The notes beneath the pieces are model-generated. The model was not told the origin of the DNA. It was given only the letters and a program-made list of their open reading frames with translations, and searched no databases. Made by a program: the position numbers and the translations under genes. From Pelagibacterium sp. 26DY04 (lineage in GTDB: Bacteria > Pseudomonadota > Alphaproteobacteria > Rhizobiales > Devosiaceae), in contig NZ_CP101731.1 of NCBI RefSeq assembly GCF_031202305.1, forward strand, positions 496,001 through 560,000: a stretch of 64,000 nucleotides of DNA, in the 5' to 3' direction. Every line of letters begins with the position of its first letter. Position 1 is the stretch's first letter. Positions 1-8,335 of this stretch are shown here, in pieces.

Positions 1-867
1 GACCGCCAGCGTGCGCTGCGCCGTGAGCACGAACAGGTAACGGCGGAAATAGAAGCGTTGGAACGACAGGCATGTGATCTGCGGGCGGGAATCGATGCCC
101 GGTTCGAGGATATGTCCGTTCTGACGTCATGGCAGGCTGAGGGGCAAGGTGCGAAACCGCTCCCCGTGGAAGTGGCGATGACCGCGTTCATGGGTGCCGG
201 CATCGCCATCGACGAGCGCGTGGCGGTTGAAGGGGTCGGCGTGGCGTTCGTCGTCGATGGGACGGTGCTGATCGATGCCGGAGACCGGATCCTGATCGAG
301 GGAAGGCTGCAAGCCGACCCTGCCCGGGCCGTGCATGTCCTGGCCCGCCGCAAGGGCTGGCGCGATCTCGGCTTGACCGATTCAGATGGAATGCCAATTC
401 CGGTTCCGCCCGATCCTGCGCCGCTGTTGCCAAGTGTCTCCGGAATGGCCCGCAAGCGGTCCCGGATCGAGCTCATGGGCAAGGGGAACGTGCTCCGCGC
501 CGCCCGGGAGGTCGTGCAGACGATTCGGGCGGCGGATCCGGAAAGCCGTGGGGAGATGCTGGCAAAAGTCGCAGCCTGGGGCAATCGGGGACTGGAACGC
601 TTGGTGGCGGCACTCGTCAGCTACACCGGGGAGCCGAACGATCTTTCTGTCGGAATCATCCTCGACATGATCGACAGGGCCCTGGGTCAGGAAGATTATC
701 TGTGGCGGCACCACGTCCTCGAACAGGATCTCGAGGCAATGACGGTCCCTGGCACGCCGTTGTCACGTCCGTTCCGGCCGCATCCGCGATTCTACGATCT
801 CTACCCGGTGCCGCCAGACGATGGCGCAAGGCATGCGCATGCTGGTGGCGGGGAGGTTCTGCAATGA
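1..867 (+). CDS. Unidentified protein, 3' part (start lies left of the window)
   Basis: The frame is open from the first base, so the gene begins upstream and only its last 288 residues are visible. The first 25 or so residues are rich in Arg, Glu and Gln and look like the end of a coiled coil. A middle region (roughly residues 45-120) is Val/Gly-rich with alternating hydrophobics, suggesting a beta-rich domain. The second half is mainly helical, and the C-terminus has a Pro-rich stretch (RPFRPHPRFYDLYPVPP). I recognise no family. The stop overlaps the start of the next gene (ATGA), so the two are probably co-translated. A structural or secretion-related role would be only a guess. Confidence 0.6.
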   Translation, partial: DRQRALRREHEQVTAEIEALERQACDLRAGIDARFEDMSVLTSWQAEGQGAKPLPVEVAMTAFMGAGIAIDERVAVEGVGVAFVVDGTVLIDAGDRILIEGRLQADPARAVHVLARRKGWRDLGLTDSDGMPIPVPPDPAPLLPSVSGMARKRSRIELMGKGNVLRAAREVVQTIRAADPESRGEMLAKVAAWGNRGLERLVAALVSYTGEPNDLSVGIILDMIDRALGQEDYLWRHHVLEQDLEAMTVPGTPLSRPFRPHPRFYDLYPVPPDDGARHAHAGGGEVLQ

Positions 868-1187
868 ACGAACTCCTTGCAAACCTCCGTGCCCTGCAGG
901 CCATTCGCACGCAGCAAGAGCAGCTGGCAGCCCGCAAACACGAGCTTGAACGCCAGGCGCGGCAAAGCTCCGCGCAGACCCGATCCCGCGCTTACCGCCT
1001 CGTGACCGACGCCACGCTCGAACTGCTCTCGCGTAGCGCTTCAGTCAATCCCGAATCCCTCACCCAGGAGATCGAGGCCCGTGCCCATGACCGGGATCGT
1101 TTCGCGGTCGCTTTGGCGCGGGATTGGTTGGCGGAAGCCAGGAGGGCGTCGACTGCGCCAGGCGAGGACGACGGAGGAATCGCTTAG
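864..1187 (+). CDS. Small unidentified helical protein, coupled to the preceding gene
   Basis: The protein has 107 residues and starts at the ATG whose last bases overlap the previous stop codon. It is almost wholly helix-forming. An N-terminal heptad-like stretch (LRALQAIRTQQEQLAARKHELERQ) predicts a coiled coil, followed by a second helical region with many Arg and Ala. There is no signal peptide and no membrane segment. The overlap with the upstream gene implies a shared operon and probably a physical partnership. I do not recognise the family. Confidence 0.55.
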   Translation: MNELLANLRALQAIRTQQEQLAARKHELERQARQSSAQTRSRAYRLVTDATLELLSRSASVNPESLTQEIEARAHDRDRFAVALARDWLAEARRASTAPGEDDGGIA

Positions 1188-1209
1188 GAGGTCTGATTCC
1201 GAGAGCGCA

Positions 1210-1638
1210 TCAATCGTTCTCGATTTGCGGGACATTCTTGCCCCTTCCACCAAACAGGTCCGGGGCGAGAACGGAATCGAGCTCGTAGAGCAAGTGCCGG
1301 CCGCCCTCCGAGAGCGCCACATAACGCGTGCGCCGATCGTCGGGATCTTGGCGCTTTTCGATAAGGCCCATCCCAGCTTTCCGGCCATTGCCCTCGCCGA
1401 GCAGTTCGAGTTGCCGCGCAACCGTCGAGTATTTTTGATCCGGGAGGTGCTCCACAAGATCGGACATCGAGATCAACGCACCCTCGTGCGTCGGCGCCAT
1501 GCCGATGGCAAACAGAGTCGAAAGCATGCCCAGCGTCATGTTGGGATAGCGGCTTTGAATAAATTCCAGCGCGCGGGCGAACCGCTCGAGTTGGGGGCTG
1601 TCCAGCGTTTCACGGGCGCCGAGAAAAAAGAAGAACAT
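1210..1638 (-). CDS. MarR-family winged-helix transcriptional regulator
   Basis: This is a predicted DNA-binding repressor or activator of about 142 residues. A winged-helix core is visible in the middle: a recognition-helix segment (ISMSDLVEHLPDQKYSTVARQ), then LIEKRQDPDDRRTRYVALSEGG. The DxRxxxxxLT/SxxG pattern is the wing signature of MarR proteins. The ATG at 1638 is preferred over a TTG at 1674, because a TATAAT-like -10 box at 1682-1687 would place the TTG almost at the transcription start. The gene is divergent from the ParA-like gene at 1719, and a perfect palindrome sits over the putative promoter, suggesting autoregulation. The ligand and regulon cannot be inferred. Confidence 0.8.
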   Translation of the reverse strand: MFFFFLGARETLDSPQLERFARALEFIQSRYPNMTLGMLSTLFAIGMAPTHEGALISMSDLVEHLPDQKYSTVARQLELLGEGNGRKAGMGLIEKRQDPDDRRTRYVALSEGGRHLLYELDSVLAPDLFGGRGKNVPQIEND

Positions 1639-1677
1639 TGATGAACCGGTGCGGCTTGACTCTCTCGCAAGCAATAC

Positions 1678-1690
1678 CGATATTATATCG
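1678..1690. promoter_or_regulatory. Palindromic operator candidate over the MarR -10 box
   Basis: CGATATTATATCG is a perfect 13-bp palindrome with a central T. On the minus strand it contains TATAAT, a good sigma-70 -10 hexamer, positioned for transcription of the MarR-type gene. MarR proteins typically bind short AT-rich palindromes overlapping their own promoters, so autorepression is the natural reading. Binding is inferred. Confidence 0.5.
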
Positions 1691-1718
1691 CAGCGTAAAG
1701 TAAAGCCCCTCGAGTGTC

Positions 1719-2462
1719 ATGCGTCCCAATCTCCACAGTTTTCGCCTTCCCGGTGCTGTCCCTGACTCGTTCAGACCGCGTGCGATCGGCGCGATCGAGT
1801 TCTGCCGGACGCAGGGTGTTATTGTCCTCACCGTCGCCAACAGCAAGGGAGGATGCGGGAAGTCCACCCTGACCCTTAACACCGCCATCGGCTACGCGCG
1901 GAAAGGAAAGAGGGTGCTCATCGTCGATGCGGACGGTGAGCAGGGCACGCTCAGAAAATGGCCCCGGTCCATTGACATCGGTAACCCCACGGTCGTCGCC
2001 TGCGCGGCTTCCGAGGTGATCGAGACCGTGGCCCGTCATATCGGGGATTATGACGTGGTGCTCATCGATACAGCAGGGCGGGACGAGCGGATGATGGCCG
2101 CGATCCTCGACATCAGCGACATCCTCGTCTCCCCGGTCAAGCCAGCCCATCAGGATTTGCTGGAACTGGGCCGCTTCGTTCATGTCGCGCGCGCCTGCAA
2201 TGTGCCGACCGTCGCTGTCTTTAACGAAGCGACGCGAGACAAGACGGCTGAGCTGAAACAGTTGGCCGCAGCGTTCAAGGCGTGCGGGCCGTTCCTGCCG
2301 GTGGCCATGCAGCAATTGTCCACCTATCGCCGCGTCTATCCCTTTGGGCGCGGCGTTCTCGAGATCGGACGCGAGGATCCAGCGAAGGAAAACTTCGCCC
2401 GGGTCTTTGCCGCGCTCGGCCGGGCTGTGGACAGGGCACATGCGGAAAGGGCCGGACAGTGA
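1719..2462 (+). CDS. ParA/Soj-like partition ATPase
   Basis: This is a ParA-family P-loop ATPase of 247 residues, a class that moves plasmids, chromosomes or large complexes over the nucleoid. The deviant Walker A box KGGCGKST lies at about residue 41, followed by LIVDADGEQGTL (Walker A') and VVLIDTAGRD (Walker B region). The first 30 residues before VIVLTVANSKGG are not conserved-looking, so the true start may lie further in, although no good alternative start codon is visible. The stop overlaps the GTG of the small RHH-like gene that follows, which fits the usual ParA plus small centromere-binding partner arrangement. No parS-like site was identified. The gene could belong to an old plasmid or integrative element. 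Confidence 0.85.
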   Translation: MRPNLHSFRLPGAVPDSFRPRAIGAIEFCRTQGVIVLTVANSKGGCGKSTLTLNTAIGYARKGKRVLIVDADGEQGTLRKWPRSIDIGNPTVVACAASEVIETVARHIGDYDVVLIDTAGRDERMMAAILDISDILVSPVKPAHQDLLELGRFVHVARACNVPTVAVFNEATRDKTAELKQLAAAFKACGPFLPVAMQQLSTYRRVYPFGRGVLEIGREDPAKENFARVFAALGRAVDRAHAERAGQ

Positions 2463-2746
2463 CTGAGGGGCGCAACGACTTGCCGAGCCTGAGCCGGATG
2501 ATCGAAGAGGCAATGCTGTCCGATCAGGATGACGGGGGTTCCGCAGTTTCTGATATCGTTTGCACATCCAGCCGGATTCCGAGAGCTGTGCTGGACGAGG
2601 TTGCCGCAATCGCACGTTCGAACGGTATGAGCGTCAGCCTTTTGGTCAATCTGCTGCTCGATTCCTACCTGACTGGGCAGGGCCGTCCGGGTTACGCAGA
2701 ACTGGCGCCGTGGTATTCCAGCTACGCCATGCGCCGTAAAGTCTGA
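2459..2746 (+). CDS. Small ribbon-helix-helix-like partner of ParA
   Basis: The GTG start at 2459 overlaps the ParA stop (GTGA) and gives a protein of 95 residues. The central part (TSSRIPRAVLDEVAAIARSNGMSVSLLVNLLLDSYL) has the layout of a ribbon-helix-helix or Arc/MetJ DNA-binding fold: a short strand, an amphipathic helix, a turn and a second helix. Small RHH proteins often follow ParA and bind the centromere. That role is inferred from position and fold. The C-terminal tail is short and aromatic-rich. Confidence 0.6.
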   Translation: MTEGRNDLPSLSRMIEEAMLSDQDDGGSAVSDIVCTSSRIPRAVLDEVAAIARSNGMSVSLLVNLLLDSYLTGQGRPGYAELAPWYSSYAMRRKV

Positions 2747-2808
2747 AAACACCGGCCAAACGGCCCAAATCATCAGCTTGACACACAGACGCGAACAACC
2801 AGCATCTT

Positions 2809-3036
2809 CGATGCCGCGATGCCGCGATGCCGCGATGCCGCGATGCCGCGATGCCGCGATGCCGCGATGCCGCGATGCCGCGATGCCGCGATGCCGCGAT
2901 GCCGCGATGCCGCGATGCCGCGATGCCGCGATGCCGCGATGCCGCGATGCCGCGATGCCGCGATGCCGCGATGCCGCGATGCCGCGATGCCGCGATGCCG
3001 CGATGCCGCGATGCCGCGATGCCGCGATGCCGCGAT
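2809..3036. repeat. Tandem 8-bp repeat, about 28.5 copies of CGATGCCG
   Basis: The 228-bp tract is an uninterrupted run of the 8-bp unit with no sequence variation between copies. Since 8 is not a multiple of 3, every reading frame cycles through a 24-bp pattern. This creates artificial open frames on both strands (MPRCRDAA-like on plus, ASRHRGIA-like on minus). Perfect homogeneity indicates recent slippage expansion or continuing homogenisation. It begins about 60 bp after the RHH-like gene. The flanks from 2747 to 3270 hold no gene I can support. One downstream plus-strand stretch (about 3090-3246, ending VRITDEETGAEVYRDDDWP) looks protein-like and may be the tail of a gene whose upstream part the repeat replaced. 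Confidence 0.95.
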
Positions 3037-3270
3037 TGTTGGATCCGAAGATGGACAGTGGGTCCGGATTGTCCAGGGCACGACGTAGCCGAAGCACAGG
3101 CGGTGGGCCGTCGTGAGAAGCAGTCCCCGGACGCGGATGAAGCAGCCGGAAGAGGGCAGGCCGATGGTGAGGGTCGCTTCGTCGTCCGCATTACCGATGA
3201 GGAAACCGGGGCTGAAGTCTATCGGGATGACGATTGGCCCCATTAGCCCCTCCCGGTTCAGGCCCCTCGG

Positions 3271-4485
3271 CTAAGCGGAGCAGATCCAGAGCGAACCAAC
3301 GAAGTTCTGCAACCAGTTCGCATTCGAAATCTGGGGCGGGAGATGTATGGGAGGCGCTACTGGCGCTGACTGTGCTGGCGATGCGGGTGCTGGCTGCGAT
3401 GCCGCTGCGGGCCCCCGCGCAGTCTCGCTCAACATTTCAGACAACGATGCTGGGGTGCCGTTCGCATAGCGGGGGATATCAAGCGACCACTGATAGGATA
3501 GAGCCGAGTCCCTCGCAGCGGTGAAGCTCATGAGCCCGCCAAGAGCGATGAGAGCCGCGATCATGTATGGGCGTCTAAGCTTCTTCTGTTCTGGCAGAAT
3601 AGCGAAAACGACGATGCTGAATGGAGCGAAGGCGGCCGAGATTCTGAGGAAGAAATTGCTGGTATCGGTAGCGGCCCACACGGCGACCAGCGCCAGGTAA
3701 AGCGCAAGCATATAGATCGGGGCGTTCTTCCACCCGTTCCTGCGGACGTACCATATTCCCACGCATATAGAAGCCGCAGCAAACAAGAGCGCTTTGAGGC
3801 CCGAGTTGTCGGAAACGTGCCCTGTGACGAAGTACGCGTATCTCGAGCAGAACGGAAGAAAGACAGCGAGGAGCACTCCCCCGAGTACGCCAAGCACCCC
3901 GATGGCGTAAGGCAACGGCCTCCAGCGCTCATTGCTCAATTCGAATAGAACGATTGGGATCAAGGCCAGTGCCAAATAGTGGAATGAGCTGGCGACCAGC
4001 AAGAGAGGAACGGCGGACCAAAACCGTCGGTCCTTAGCCTCGCACACGGCGAAAAGAGCAATGGCGATAGCCATGTGCGCTTTGACAAGGTTCAACGACG
4101 CCAAATAGGTGATCGGAAGGGCGAGGAACAGGCACCACGCGAAAAGCGGCGCGGGAGAGTAGGCGCGAGCAAATCGCAGATGGCCGAGACAAATTATGAG
4201 CGACGAAGCGACGAAGGCGAGGCGGCCAGATCCGTCTACTTGATTGGTTGCCCAAGAGAACAGGACAAAACCGATCTCCGACACTTTGGTGAAGATGATT
4301 TGCCCTTGGAATATGCGGGCGTAGTTCTCGAAGTCGTTGCCGACATCGAGGCGAAAGCCGGCCAGCAGTACGGCCGGCAGAACGGCGATCAGCGTCAGAA
4401 CCTGCGTGCGCTGCGGTCTGTATTCTGCGGCGATTGCACATAGCGCCGCGACTGCAAACACCAGGGCGTAAGGAAGCGCTACCAC
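3271..4485 (-). CDS. EpsG-family polysaccharide polymerase (Wzy-like membrane protein)
   Basis: This is an integral membrane protein of 404 residues with about ten hydrophobic segments. The motif RLDVGNDFENYARIF near residue 50 matches the RxxxGxDxxxY signature of EpsG-type polymerases, which link repeat units of exopolysaccharide or O-antigen in the inner membrane. The C-terminal 60 residues are an unusual Ala/Pro-rich tail (ASQPAPASPAQSAPVAPP), probably exposed. The GTG start overlaps the stop of a 51-aa membrane peptide gene just upstream, implying translational coupling. It lies in a polysaccharide locus with a priming transferase, flippase and glycosyltransferases. The repeat-unit substrate is unknown. 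Confidence 0.8.
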   Translation of the reverse strand: MVALPYALVFAVAALCAIAAEYRPQRTQVLTLIAVLPAVLLAGFRLDVGNDFENYARIFQGQIIFTKVSEIGFVLFSWATNQVDGSGRLAFVASSLIICLGHLRFARAYSPAPLFAWCLFLALPITYLASLNLVKAHMAIAIALFAVCEAKDRRFWSAVPLLLVASSFHYLALALIPIVLFELSNERWRPLPYAIGVLGVLGGVLLAVFLPFCSRYAYFVTGHVSDNSGLKALLFAAASICVGIWYVRRNGWKNAPIYMLALYLALVAVWAATDTSNFFLRISAAFAPFSIVVFAILPEQKKLRRPYMIAALIALGGLMSFTAARDSALSYQWSLDIPRYANGTPASLSEMLSETARGPAAASQPAPASPAQSAPVAPPIHLPPQISNANWLQNFVGSLWICSA

Positions 4486-4634
4486 GCCTCGAACATGCCC
4501 GCCTCAGACAGAGGCCCAGCGCCGTTTAGCGCTTGGATATGGTCAACTAAGAACGGGTTGTACGCGACCATGCAGAGGGCCACGGAAAATGCCAAAATGG
4601 AAAAGCCGATAGTCGCGAGGATGCGGTCTAACAT
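4479..4634 (-). CDS. 51-aa single-span membrane peptide coupled to the EpsG-like polymerase
   Basis: This short gene begins at the ATG at 4634. It encodes an N-terminal basic residue followed by a hydrophobic helix (ILATIGFSILAFSVALCMVAY), then a short polar tail. Its stop codon overlaps the GTG start of the polymerase. The overlap, shared strand and membrane character argue that it is real and that it assists or regulates the polymerase. No family is recognised. It could instead represent an N-terminal segment that was once fused to the polymerase. Confidence 0.6.
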   Translation of the reverse strand: MLDRILATIGFSILAFSVALCMVAYNPFLVDHIQALNGAGPLSEAGMFEAW

Positions 4635-5202
4635 TGACTGTCCTGTCGGTATTCGGGGTTCGCAGAAATTTGTGTCTAACTTATTCGTTCCGTCCGAGGC
4701 AACCGTCTTCGCGCGGCGGGAAATTATGGGAGCGACGTGCCGGCGTACGGGGATTTCAGTGGGGCTACCCGCCTTGGGGCATGAGGATAGGCGGCTGGAA
4801 AGGGATGAGTGATGTTTTGATTTCGCGAGCAGTCAATGCATCCTCCTAATCGCCGCCGCGCGTCCGATGTGCCACCCCGACCCACGGACAATGTGCGACG
4901 TGGTGCTCTGCCTATGCGAATCAATTCCTCAAGCATTACTTGCTTCGGCAGATGTGCAGGGGGGTTCCTGGCTGCTCGCCGTCTCGCTTGGCGGCAAGAG
5001 CTATACCGTGATGCGCGATCTGCTCTTCCCTAGCGGCATTGCCGTGGCCCAGGTCTGCTGTGGCAGCAAGGGCAGGGGATTGTCCGCCTGGATGCCGATC
5101 GCCCCCGATGGTGGCTATGACCCCGACACCCCGGCACTGATCGCGTCCTGACCCGGCCTATCCGTCCCGACTCATCCTCTCATTCATCCAAGCGCGCGAA
5201 CG
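4635..5202. other. Mostly non-coding stretch with a possible gene relic (4867-5151, plus strand)
   Basis: No convincing intact gene is present. A plus-strand frame ending at 5151 contains a protein-like stretch (GSWLLAVSLGGKSYTVMRDL and beyond). It has no clear start or ribosome-binding site and an odd Cys-rich beginning, so I read it as a relic. The left part should hold the promoter of the 51-aa peptide and polymerase genes. Confidence 0.35.
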
Positions 5203-5820
5203 GTGCTTCCGTTCGCGGCGGGAGACTCTGCCATAATCGAACTTTCCAACCGTGCCGATCCCGATGACGGCTTCCCCGAAGCCATTCGCAAGAAGTGCGC
5301 GAAAGAAACACAGCGCGAGGACGCCGAGACCGCACTGGCGCGCACCGCGCTCGACATCGCCCCGAACCGGCGCATGCGGGCCGTGCTCAAGAAGCACCCT
5401 AGTGTGCACATCCTGACCGTTGCGTGTGCCGAGTGGGTGTCCGTGATCTCCGAATATGTGCGGTCCATGGCGCGCGCTCCAGTGGTAGCGCCGGTGACCG
5501 AACTCAAGAAGTCTGGCGGCGCGCGCTGCCGTGCCGGACGCGACGAGCTTGGTATGCTGCAGGATGGTCACAGCGTGATGTTCGTCACCCATGATCCTCA
5601 GGGTTTGCTCGACGAGGCGGTGCTGGTGGCCGCCGACCTCACCGTCACCCTGCCGCCGCTGACGCCGGCCCTCCTGCGCAACACCATTCGCTGCGTCACC
5701 GGCGGCGTCGCCCGGGGCGTGTCCGACCAGATGGCCCGGTTGAGCCTCGATCCGTCCCGGCCTGCGTGCCGGCGCGTGCGTGGCCAATCTGCGAAGGGCG
5801 CTCGAGCGTATCACCGCGCC
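5203..5820 (+). pseudogene. Truncated, frameshifted relic of a probable ATPase-type gene
   Basis: The plus-strand frame reads like the N-terminal third of a soluble protein (VHILTVACAEWVSVISEYVR, then TLPPLTPALLRNTIRCVTG). Near 5755 the sensible reading jumps frame and continues as GLRAGACVANLRRALERI before breaking off at the end of the convergent sugar-transferase gene. The style recalls the N-terminal region preceding an AAA+ domain in rhizobial ATPases, but no Walker motif survives here, so that identity is tentative. The truncation point at about 5815 is probably where the polysaccharide locus was joined to older DNA. Confidence 0.45.
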
Positions 5821-7139
5821 CCGGCAGCCAGAACAATCGTCTTAATGGTTTTAAAGAGTACCTGCAGGTCGAGGTCGAAGGAGAGATGCTTGATATAGTA
5901 GAGATCATAGGCCAGCTTCTCCACCTCTTCATCAGTACTCTCTGCATAGCCTGAGGTTACCTGCGCCCATCCAGTCAATCCTGGTGCAACCAGATTGCGC
6001 AAAGCATATTTGGGCTCGGATCTGACGGTGGATTTCGCGACATATTCGGCAACTGGCCTAGGGCCGATAAGGCTCATGTCGCCAAGGAGAACGTTATAGA
6101 GTTGTGGCAACTCGTCCAGGCGCAGCTTTCGCACCAAAGTGCAACCCGGAATTATCCGGGTGTCGCCGACCGACGTCGAGCCTCCACCTGTGCCTTTATA
6201 CATTGTGCGGAACTTGTACATGCGAAAGACGCGCCCCGCAAATCCACGACGATGCTGCACGAACAGTACCGGGGCGCCATCGCGCAAAAAAATGTAGAGC
6301 GCGGTGAACGCTGCCAATGGCAACGTTACAGGAAGCGTGAGAAATACGGCCGCTAGATCGAGCAATCTCTTACTGCGTGCATACAGCATCTGACTGGGGG
6401 AATAGGCCAGATGCGAGACTTCAAATGCGGAAACATGCACGCGCCCTTCGCGAATCTCAAGAAACTGAGCCCAAGGCATGACATCAACGCCTGCCACGTA
6501 GCACCGCGACAGCATGCTGGACCATTCGCGGGTGTGGTGATGCGTCGGGTCAATTAGCACGGTGTCGAATTCGGTAATGTCGGCGGAGGGATCGGTAATC
6601 CGGGCAACCCTAGACACGGCGAGAAGGGAGAGAGGAAGCGTGTCTCCATCGAAAGCAGCGAGTGCGACGCGTGCTGTAAGCCGCTTATGAAACCGGGCAT
6701 TGGCCACGGCTATAATGAGCATCGTGACCGGCAGCGCCAGTGCAAGTCCGGCAAAACTAACATGGATACGAAGAGCAGACAGGAACGTGACTGCGAAGCT
6801 GAAAAACGTCGCCACGGCGACGGCGGCCGCGACAACGGGTGCTTCATTTCGCCGGAACGCACTCAGCGTTGCTGCCGAAAAAAGAGGAACCAGTGCCAAT
6901 ACCGCCAATGTAAGGGAAGCTGCGTGCCAAGATTGAGGTGCTCGCATATAGAGAGCCAAATAGCAAGAGGACTGCAGAGCGACCGCAAGAACGACCGCTG
7001 GCGAAAAAGTCCAAATGTCACGGTAGAGGCTGTTTCTCCGCAAGCCCGCGCCCAAACCTGTAATGTAGGACAGGTCCTGCGTTTCGGCTTTCTTCCGCGA
7101 GATCCTTCGAGATTTTGCCATTTTGTATCCAAATGCCAT
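5811..7139 (-). CDS. Polyprenyl-phosphate sugar-1-phosphate transferase (initiating transferase)
   Basis: This 442-aa membrane enzyme should start repeat-unit synthesis by moving a sugar-1-phosphate from a nucleotide sugar to undecaprenyl phosphate. The N-terminal half has four or five hydrophobic segments and a predicted cytoplasmic domain. The C-terminal catalytic domain shows the family hallmarks KRLLDLAAV, FRMYKFRTM, LRLDELPQLYNVLLGDMSLIGPRP and GLTGWAQV. The overall length fits the WbaP/WcaJ type. It ends over the relic of an older gene. Which sugar is transferred cannot be read from the sequence. Confidence 0.9.
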   Translation of the reverse strand: MAFGYKMAKSRRISRKKAETQDLSYITGLGAGLRRNSLYRDIWTFSPAVVLAVALQSSCYLALYMRAPQSWHAASLTLAVLALVPLFSAATLSAFRRNEAPVVAAAVAVATFFSFAVTFLSALRIHVSFAGLALALPVTMLIIAVANARFHKRLTARVALAAFDGDTLPLSLLAVSRVARITDPSADITEFDTVLIDPTHHHTREWSSMLSRCYVAGVDVMPWAQFLEIREGRVHVSAFEVSHLAYSPSQMLYARSKRLLDLAAVFLTLPVTLPLAAFTALYIFLRDGAPVLFVQHRRGFAGRVFRMYKFRTMYKGTGGGSTSVGDTRIIPGCTLVRKLRLDELPQLYNVLLGDMSLIGPRPVAEYVAKSTVRSEPKYALRNLVAPGLTGWAQVTSGYAESTDEEVEKLAYDLYYIKHLSFDLDLQVLFKTIKTIVLAAGAR

Positions 7140-7264
7140 GCTTTGCCTCCCGTAATTGAGGCATGAGCGGTGTTCCTTAGCGGGGCATGGTTTGTCAAAC
7201 AGATATTACGAGGCAATGGAGCAGATGCGTTGGACCTTCGCCAACGAGCGCGAGGACGGCTAGC

Positions 7265-8335
7265 TTATTCACGCTGCCGCCGTCCCGTGCCGCTCTTGTC
7301 ATCATCCATCAACGAGGCGTCGTTGACCGGAATTCTTGGGCCCCATCCGGACAAGTTCGCCCTGGTGGTAAACTGGCTGGAATGAAAAATCCGGCTCATG
7401 CCTTGCGGCGTCCAACTGTCATCGATCGGTGTCTCGCCCACCTTCCGATTCTGCGCTCGCCTCCTCCGCACCAATTGCCGCATGCCTCCCAGTATTGGAC
7501 GAATGGCCGATGAAAAAATGCTATCAAAAGCTATTCTGTAAAATACATCGTGGAGGAATGAATCATGGTACTTTCCGTCGCTTCTCAACTCGCAAATCCT
7601 CAAAGCCGATTTCTCACCTGACATCCGCTCGTACAACTTGCTATGGAGTTCGTAGAAATCTAGCCAAGTAAAATGATCTGGGCCGGAAATAATGGAGGAC
7701 CTTGCGCCGGTGAACTCGGAAAAACTATTCAGAGCCTTTAGTGTTGCTTCGGCAACATCTTGCACGTGAACGGCACAGCACGGATTCTTGCCGCCGAACG
7801 GGAGGTGAGCGTGTTTCTTCCCGGCCACGTCAAGACCATGCATCGTCCAGTTGCCACCTAAGCCAACCACAATGGTCGGCCGTAGAATCCAGACGGACCT
7901 AGTTGGGTTGCGAGCAGCCCAAGCCTTCGCTTTCTCTTCGAGCCAGATTTTGGTTGCTACGTAGTCATCGCCATGGCGAGCATAGGGATCCGCTTCAGTC
8001 AGTACGCCCTTGAATTGGGGAACATGTACCGCGACAGAACTGAACACGATGATCCCCTTCGTCCCCACACGATCGGCAAGAGTCTCCAGCTTTGTCCAAA
8101 GCTGCTTGTTGGCAATGCCGTTGAAATGGTCGTGGGCGATATGAATGATATACTCGGCAGTATCACAGTCTTCGACGTTGGAGACCGTTTCAGCCTCTGA
8201 CAGTGCTGCGATGGCACCATGTCTAGAGAGCAGAACTATTTTGTAACCTTCGTCCTGCAGGAGGACAGCAACCCTCTTGCCGATGAAGCCGGACGCCCCC
8301 GTGACAAATACTGAGCGATCGGAGCGTATACTCAT
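7265..8335 (-). CDS. NAD-dependent epimerase/dehydratase (extended SDR)
   Basis: The protein has 356 residues with a Rossmann N-terminus (FVTGASGFIGKRVAVLL) giving the TGxxGxxG NAD-binding motif. A YVATK sequence near residue 125 supplies the catalytic Tyr-x3-Lys. SDRs of this size in polysaccharide loci usually act on nucleotide-linked sugars or dehydrate/reduce them in the cytoplasm. The ATG overlaps the stop of the upstream GMC oxidoreductase (ATGA), so the two are probably co-translated and may act on the same intermediate. The C-terminal segment is unusually Arg-rich. The substrate is unknown. Confidence 0.8.
   Translation of the reverse strand: MSIRSDRSVFVTGASGFIGKRVAVLLQDEGYKIVLLSRHGAIAALSEAETVSNVEDCDTAEYIIHIAHDHFNGIANKQLWTKLETLADRVGTKGIIVFSSVAVHVPQFKGVLTEADPYARHGDDYVATKIWLEEKAKAWAARNPTRSVWILRPTIVVGLGGNWTMHGLDVAGKKHAHLPFGGKNPCCAVHVQDVAEATLKALNSFSEFTGARSSIISGPDHFTWLDFYELHSKLYERMSGEKSALRICELRSDGKYHDSFLHDVFYRIAFDSIFSSAIRPILGGMRQLVRRRRAQNRKVGETPIDDSWTPQGMSRIFHSSQFTTRANLSGWGPRIPVNDASLMDDDKSGTGRRQRE

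Noticed and set aside
2778..3246. Reading frames made of repeated MPRCRDAA or ASRHRGIA units on both strands
   Set aside because: They are artefacts of an 8-bp repeat, which keeps all frames open; there is no independent evidence of a start or of selection.
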